NCBI RefSeq assembly: GCF_039539445.1
Contig: NZ_BAABDD010000043.1
Location: 1 to 34,017, forward strand
Direction of reading: 5' to 3'
Origin: Salinactinospora qingdaonensis
GTDB taxonomy: Bacteria > Actinomycetota > Actinomycetes > Streptosporangiales > Streptosporangiaceae
DNA: 34,017 nucleotides
A program made the translations under genes and the position numbers. Shown piece after piece: positions 30,568-34,017 of this stretch; position 1 is the stretch's first letter; the number at the start of each line of letters is the position of its first letter. The notes under the pieces were generated by a model that searched no databases, had not been told where the DNA came from, and worked only from the letters and a program-made list of their open reading frames with translations.

Positions 30568-30809
30568 ACCATCGATCTGCCCGGCTGCAAACGCAAAAAC
30601 CGTATCACTGATATGGCCAACCGCGACGATGCCGACTTAAGCCACCGATGCCGAGAATGATACCGACACATGCGGGATAAAAACCGCGCCTACAACACGC
30701 GCCCACGCAAGTCGAGACCCACGCCGATGAAGAGTTTGCCCAACAATTCTTCAACCAGCTACACGCGACCGCTTCGGATGTGATCCATACTGTGCAAGAT
30801 GACGAGTAG
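30568..30809 (+). pseudogene. Frameshifted remnant of an unidentified protein
   Basis: Reads TIDLPGCKRKNRITDMANRD, then DDADLSHRCRE, then a stop at about 30658, then YRHMRDKNRAYNTR. After a frameshift it continues TQVETHADEEFAQQFFNQL and HATASDVIHTVQDDE to TAG at 30809. The two pieces together look like the end of a helical protein. No family was recognised. Confidence 0.45.
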
Positions 30810-30949
30810 CGCACCTGCCGCATTGGTCGCCGCTCCGGAAAGCTCATCAACCGTCGAGTGAGCAGGGCTCGTTCAAGTTCCGTCGTCGTGTAGATGATCC
30901 GGTTGGGGTCGGTTTCGACCGGATACGCAAATAGGCACGGGCTTCGTGA

Positions 30950-31251
30950 TCATTGTGGTATCCGAGCCGTGATGAAGATACCGATCCTCTCTATCTCGTC
31001 CAGACACAGTGCCAGCCCTTGCAGGGCGCTTGGCCATGAAGAGATGCTGCCCGTGCTGTGTGCGTAGCCCTCCGAAGACAACTCCGGCCTTCGGCATCGA
31101 GTGGCCCCAATCGGCTTGAGTATACGCCTAGTCATCTTGGTGAACTGGGGCGAAGAACACGATGCCCTTGCTCTTCAAGGCAGCTAAGAGGGCGTCGGCA
31201 TCTTGGATGCGATACTTGGGCCTCGATCTCACGCATCTTCATCTTCTCCAT
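30950..31251 (-). pseudogene. Decayed class IV adenylate cyclase (CYTH domain)
   Basis: Fragments in different frames reproduce an actinobacterial CyaB-type CYTH protein in order: MEKMKMREIEA (ATG at 31251), frameshift, KYRIQDADALLAALKSKGIV with FFAPVHQDD, stop or frameshift, YTQADWGHSMPKAGVVFGGL then RTQHGQHLFMAKRP, then after a deletion of roughly 50 codons LALCLDEIERIGIFI. EIEAKYR is the CYTH ExExK signature. Intact family members continue for about 60 more residues. It cannot make a working enzyme. Confidence 0.7.
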
Positions 31252-31422
31252 TCACATGAGTACCGAGGGAAGCATACCGACATCATCGCGGCTCAATTCG
31301 CAAAACGACCTTTTGCCCTGGAACAGTCACATGCAGGCGACCTGCGGTCGACAAACTGGGTCCGGTGTACATTGGCCCTCCACCACCGACAAACGCCACA
31401 TGAGTGCTCTTCTGAGGCTCTC

Positions 31423-32367
31423 TCAGACCAGCGAGGAGTCGAACGAGAGCACGAGTCGGCCGCGGGTGCCGCCGGCTTCGAGTTGGCGGTGGGCCTCAGC
31501 AGCCTCCTCCACCGGCAGGACGCGGGCCACGCGCAGAGTCAGCTCGCCACGTGCGGCCAGATCCACCAACTCTTGCAGCTTCTCCCCCTCGTGCATCTCG
31601 TCGACAACCAGCACAAGATCAACCGTGATACCGCGCTCAACGTCACTGTCGAAGGGACGCACCGCCGCCACCCGGCCACCGTCACGCACCGCCTCCAGCA
31701 CCGGCCCACCGATCACGGCGGCATCGATCAGACCATCCACCCCCTCCGGAGCCGCGGCCCGAATCGCCGCAACCATCCCCGCGCCCCGAGGCACCACCAC
31801 ATCGGCACCCAACCGCCGCACAAGCTCCTCATCGGCCGGGCCGGCATCGGCGATCACCCGCAACCCCTGCCGCACCCCCAACTCGACCGCGTAGCCACCC
31901 ACAGCCCCCGCCGCTCCGGTAACGACGAGCGTGGCGCCAGCCGGCAACTCCAGCTTGTCAAACGCCTGACGCACCGTCAGCCCATTCATCGGGATCGTGG
32001 CCGCGGCGGCGAAGCCCATATCGTCGGGGATGCGGGCGAGCGCCTCGGCGGGGACGACGACGTACTCGGCTTGGGCACCGTGTCCGGAACGCGGCATTGT
32101 GGCCGCGACCACGCGCTCACCGGCCGCCCAGTCCGCGACTCCCTCGCCGACCGTGTCGACGACCCCGGACAGCTCCGTGCCAGGAACCCACGGCTCGGGG
32201 CCGGGAGGGTCGCCGCGCATGCCGGCCCGCAGCACCGTGTCGGTGGGGTTGACGGTGGCCGCCGCGACCCGCACCCGCACCTGACCTTCCCCCGGCTCGG
32301 GGAGGGGCAGCTCCGCCACCCGCAAAACGTCGGGACCGCCGAATTCGGGAATCGTCACAGCGCGCAT
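31423..32367 (-). CDS. Zinc-independent MDR oxidoreductase (NADPH:quinone reductase-like)
   Basis: A 314-aa medium-chain dehydrogenase/reductase. The GroES-like N-terminal domain has MRAVTIPEFGGPDVLRV and AATVNPTDTVLRAG; zinc-ligand cysteines are absent. The Rossmann domain carries VVTGAAGAVGGYAVELGVRQ (about residues 137-156). It ends in a short C-terminal cap. It probably reduces quinones or enones with NADPH in the cytoplasm. The ATG at 32367 is chosen because TAGAGT lies seven bases upstream with GGGACA 17 bases further, suggesting a leaderless transcript. The longer open frame upstream runs through the dispersed repeat. It is monocistronic. Confidence 0.93.
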   Translation of the reverse strand: MRAVTIPEFGGPDVLRVAELPLPEPGEGQVRVRVAAATVNPTDTVLRAGMRGDPPGPEPWVPGTELSGVVDTVGEGVADWAAGERVVAATMPRSGHGAQAEYVVVPAEALARIPDDMGFAAAATIPMNGLTVRQAFDKLELPAGATLVVTGAAGAVGGYAVELGVRQGLRVIADAGPADEELVRRLGADVVVPRGAGMVAAIRAAAPEGVDGLIDAAVIGGPVLEAVRDGGRVAAVRPFDSDVERGITVDLVLVVDEMHEGEKLQELVDLAARGELTLRVARVLPVEEAAEAHRQLEAGGTRGRLVLSFDSSLV

Positions 32368-32374
32368 ACGCGCG

Positions 32375-32403
32375 ACTCTACCCACAGCCGACCGTGCTGT
32401 CCC
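32375..32403 (-). promoter_or_regulatory. Leaderless promoter of the MDR oxidoreductase
   Basis: On the minus strand GGGACA (32403-32398), a 17-base spacer, TAGAGT (32380-32375), then seven bases to the ATG. The -10 matches at four of six positions; the -35 is weaker (ACA end only). Same layout as at 29011-29039. Confidence 0.5.
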
Positions 32404-32510
32404 GTTCACCCCCCGTTCAATACCCATACCAGCAAGAAGGATCGCAGCGGCGGAAAGGGGCCCCTGCGCGAAGGCCGGGGCGCGGTGAGGGCTGAGGAAG
32501 GGCGCGTGGT

Positions 32511-32600
32511 GTTTCCCGTCGCTCGTGCCTCGATCGCTTCGCGGTCGAGGCACGAGCGAACGACGCCGCCTCCCTGCCCCGCTTGACAAAAACACAGAGG
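32511..32600. repeat. Dispersed repeat, long-hairpin variant
   Basis: GCTCGTGCCTCGA (32521-32533) and TCGAGGCACGAGC (32545-32557) form a perfect 13-bp stem, merging an inverted and a direct copy of the repeat's GAGGCACGAGC arm around TCGCTTCGCGG. The second module, GCTTGACAAAAACACAGAGG, follows at 32581-32600. Confidence 0.8.
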
Positions 32601-32618
32601 CCCCGAAAGCGCCGGGGC
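32600..32618 (-). terminator. Hairpin with T-rich 3' side on the minus strand
   Basis: GCCCCG (32600-32605) pairs with CGGGGC (32613-32618). On the minus strand it is followed by CTCTGTGTTTTTGTC. A likely second terminator for the endoglucanase transcript. Confidence 0.55.
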
Positions 32619-32695
32619 GCGCCACGGGAAGGGGGCCGGCTCGGGGAAGACCGGCCTCGTGGCGTGCCGGCGCCGGCTAGCGGCCAAAAACACGA

Positions 32696-32729
32696 ACGTG
32701 CCGGGGCCTCGTGTGAGACCCCGGCACGT
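32696..32729 (-). terminator. Strong terminator hairpin after the GH9 gene
   Basis: ACGTGCCGGGG (32696-32706) and CCCCGGCACGT (32719-32729) form a perfect 11-bp stem that extends inward by CTC/GAG after a mismatch. It begins 29 bp past the stop of the minus-strand endoglucanase. Confidence 0.8.
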
Positions 32730-32758
32730 GGTGACCCTCAGGCGCGAGCGCCTACCCG

Positions 32759-34017
32759 CTACTCGTTCAGCGCGGGCGCGGGGTCACAGGCGGCACCGTT
32801 GAGCCAGAACTGCTCGGGCGCGGCGAGGGCGCCTTGCGGGTTGCTGGTGATGAAGCCGAAGGTGACAGCGTCACCGGGGTTCATCGTGCCGTTGTAGTCG
32901 GCGTTGGTCGCGGTGACCGCGGCGCCGTCTTGCTCGATGGCGGCGTTCCAGTGGTCGCCGATGGTCTGGCCGTCGAGGAACGACCAGTCGAGCTGCCACT
33001 CGTCGATCGGCTCGTCACTGGTGTTGGTGACGACGACCTGGTTGTTGAGGCCGGCGTCGACCTTCTCGTGCTGGGTGTAGGACACCGTGCACACGCCGGT
33101 CTCGGGCAGCGTGGCCGCGTTGTCCTGGTCGGCGATGAAGGAGCTGAGCCAGGACAGCGGGGCGTTCCAGTTGACGGTCAACTCGTTGGTGGCCCACGAC
33201 TCGATGTCGTCGATGTAGCAGAACTGCGGGGCGCAGCCTTCCAGCTTGTCCTGGGCGACCGGGTCCCAGGTTTCGGTCTGGGAGTTGGGGCCGCCGGAGA
33301 CGGTGCCGTCGGGCGGGTTGGGCAGGCTGGAGTCGAGCTGGTTGGCGTACCAGCGGCTGTGCTGGTTCTTGGCGTCGTTCTCGCCGTAGCCGGTCACGTA
33401 GGACTGGTTGAGGGCGTTGCGCCCCAGGATGTAGTCCATGCCCGCCAGCACACCGTCGCGGTACTTCTCGTCGCCGGTGAGGTCGAAGGCGGTGGCCATA
33501 ACGACCATGTTGTTGAGGACCTGGCTGTTGGAGCCCCACACGAAGACGTTGTCGTAGGGGTCGTAGGGCAGGTCCCACGGGCTGGACTGTAGCGCGGCCA
33601 GGTACTGGTCGGCTCCGGCGACGACGGTGTCACGCACCCGGTCACGGTCGGGCAGGTCGTTGGGCACCGTGGCCAGGTCCATGCGGGCCAGCGGAGCCAT
33701 CGAGTTCCAACTGAATCCGCCGGCGGTGAACACGTCCTCGGTGTGCAGCGGCGAGGAGGTCACGGCGTCGGCGTAGCTCTGCTCACCGGTGGTGATGAAC
33801 AGCTCGGCCGCGGCCCAGTAGAACTCGTCGGTGACGTTGTCGTCGTTGTAGGGGCCACCGCCCACGCCGCCGGCCGGGGCGTAGATTTCGGGGTTGGCCT
33901 GGGCGGCCTGCCAGGCGGTCTCGGCGGCGTCGAGGCAGTCGGCGGCGAAGGCGGCGTCGTAGGGCTCGAAGATCCGGGCGCACTGGGCGCCGGTGGCGGC
34001 CAGGTTGAGCGTGGCCG
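32759..34017 (-). CDS. GH9 endoglucanase with C-terminal CBM2 (5' end outside window)
   Basis: The C-terminal 418 residues of a secreted cellulase; the N-terminus lies beyond the right edge. The GH9 catalytic domain shows YAPAGGVGGGPYNDDNVTDE, DEFYWAAAELFITTG, VFVWGSNSQVLNN, YILGRNALNQSYVTGYGEN and the substrate segment NQHSRWYANQL. The general-acid Glu is in WATNELTVNWNAPLSWL. After a short linker, residues from CTVSYTQHEKVDAGLNNQVV to the end are a family 2 cellulose-binding module with paired Cys and conserved Trp (DEWQLDWSF, HWNAAI, EQFWLNGAAC). The layout matches Thermobifida-type Cel9 enzymes. It would supply cellobiose for the GH3 enzyme at 7106. Two terminators follow. Confidence 0.95.
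   Translation of the reverse strand, partial: ATLNLAATGAQCARIFEPYDAAFAADCLDAAETAWQAAQANPEIYAPAGGVGGGPYNDDNVTDEFYWAAAELFITTGEQSYADAVTSSPLHTEDVFTAGGFSWNSMAPLARMDLATVPNDLPDRDRVRDTVVAGADQYLAALQSSPWDLPYDPYDNVFVWGSNSQVLNNMVVMATAFDLTGDEKYRDGVLAGMDYILGRNALNQSYVTGYGENDAKNQHSRWYANQLDSSLPNPPDGTVSGGPNSQTETWDPVAQDKLEGCAPQFCYIDDIESWATNELTVNWNAPLSWLSSFIADQDNAATLPETGVCTVSYTQHEKVDAGLNNQVVVTNTSDEPIDEWQLDWSFLDGQTIGDHWNAAIEQDGAAVTATNADYNGTMNPGDAVTFGFITSNPQGALAAPEQFWLNGAACDPAPALNE

Larger units (their letters stand above)
30520..31422. other. Region of decayed genes
   Basis: 900 bp of intermediate GC content without an intact gene. It contains fragments of a plus-strand protein (30568-30809) and a minus-strand CYTH pseudogene (30950-31251). 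A minus-strand frame near 30850-30910 reads DPNRIIYTTTELE, which faintly resembles the IS256-type IIYTTNAIES motif, but it is too short to call. Confidence 0.55.

Noticed and set aside
30850..30910. IS256-type transposase fragment (DPNRIIYTTTELE on the minus strand)
   Set aside because: Only about a dozen residues resemble the family and the following sequence does not.
31162..32586. 474-codon plus-strand frame
   Set aside because: Antisense to the MDR oxidoreductase and runs through the dispersed repeat.

Overview
The window is from a high-GC actinobacterium. The codon bias, the XRE/DUF397 pair, the HATPase plus small-protein regulatory set, the class F sortase, a GH9-CBM2 cellulase, a GH3 beta-glucosidase and a fused glycine/sarcosine-dimethylglycine methyltransferase together point to a halotolerant, plant-biomass-degrading member of the Nocardiopsaceae (Nocardiopsis or Streptomonospora type). 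The placement is inferred from gene content; no taxonomic marker gene is present. No rRNA, tRNA, CRISPR array, intact transposase or phage module was seen. A 97-base run of N lies at 10951-11047.

Left part (1-10.4 kb). A dispersed intergenic repeat is followed by a YtrA-type GntR regulator / ABC ATPase / permease operon (minus strand) with a palindromic operator, a DUF4389 membrane protein, and an orphan protein-isoaspartate-methyltransferase-like enzyme. Next come an SRAP-family DNA-protein crosslink protein, a secreted HNH-type nuclease, and a GH3 beta-glucosidase divergent from a TetR regulator with a clear operator between them.

Middle (10.4-24 kb). A repeat-rich 1.4-kb gap holds a 73-bp tandem repeat broken by the N run. 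After it lie a Methyltransf_19 enzyme and a 1.7-kb non-coding, partly AT-rich leader. That leader ends in the betaine-synthesis gene, whose only credible start is ATT, with a perfectly placed Shine-Dalgarno and a stem-loop in front. Then come a gamma-glutamylcyclotransferase-like protein, an ATP-grasp ligase / CocE-type hydrolase operon, a CHRD-domain surface protein with a class F sortase, and a Pro/Gln/Trp-rich protein.

Right part (24-34 kb). A Scr1-like XRE regulator is followed by two nearly identical DUF397 genes separated by a regulator-tail remnant. A divergent regulatory set follows: three stacked hairpins, a 42-aa protein, a HATPase, a 92-aa protein and a triple-HTH protein. A second isoaspartate-methyltransferase-like gene is translationally coupled to a 41-aa double CxxCxGxG protein too short for usual gene callers. 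An AT-rich foreign island (about 29.3-30.5 kb) encodes a secreted protein and a two-helix membrane peptide, followed by decayed genes including a class IV adenylate cyclase (CYTH) pseudogene. The window ends with an MDR oxidoreductase and the C-terminal part of a GH9-CBM2 endoglucanase.

Functional themes are cellulose use (GH9, GH3 with TetR), osmoprotection (betaine synthesis), cell-surface and membrane-stress functions (YtrA operon, sortase/CHRD), and actinobacterial regulatory cassettes. The items most worth testing are the ATT start, the methyltransferase/zinc-knuckle pair, the low-GC secreted-protein/2-TM cassette, and the dispersed repeat that abuts stop codons.
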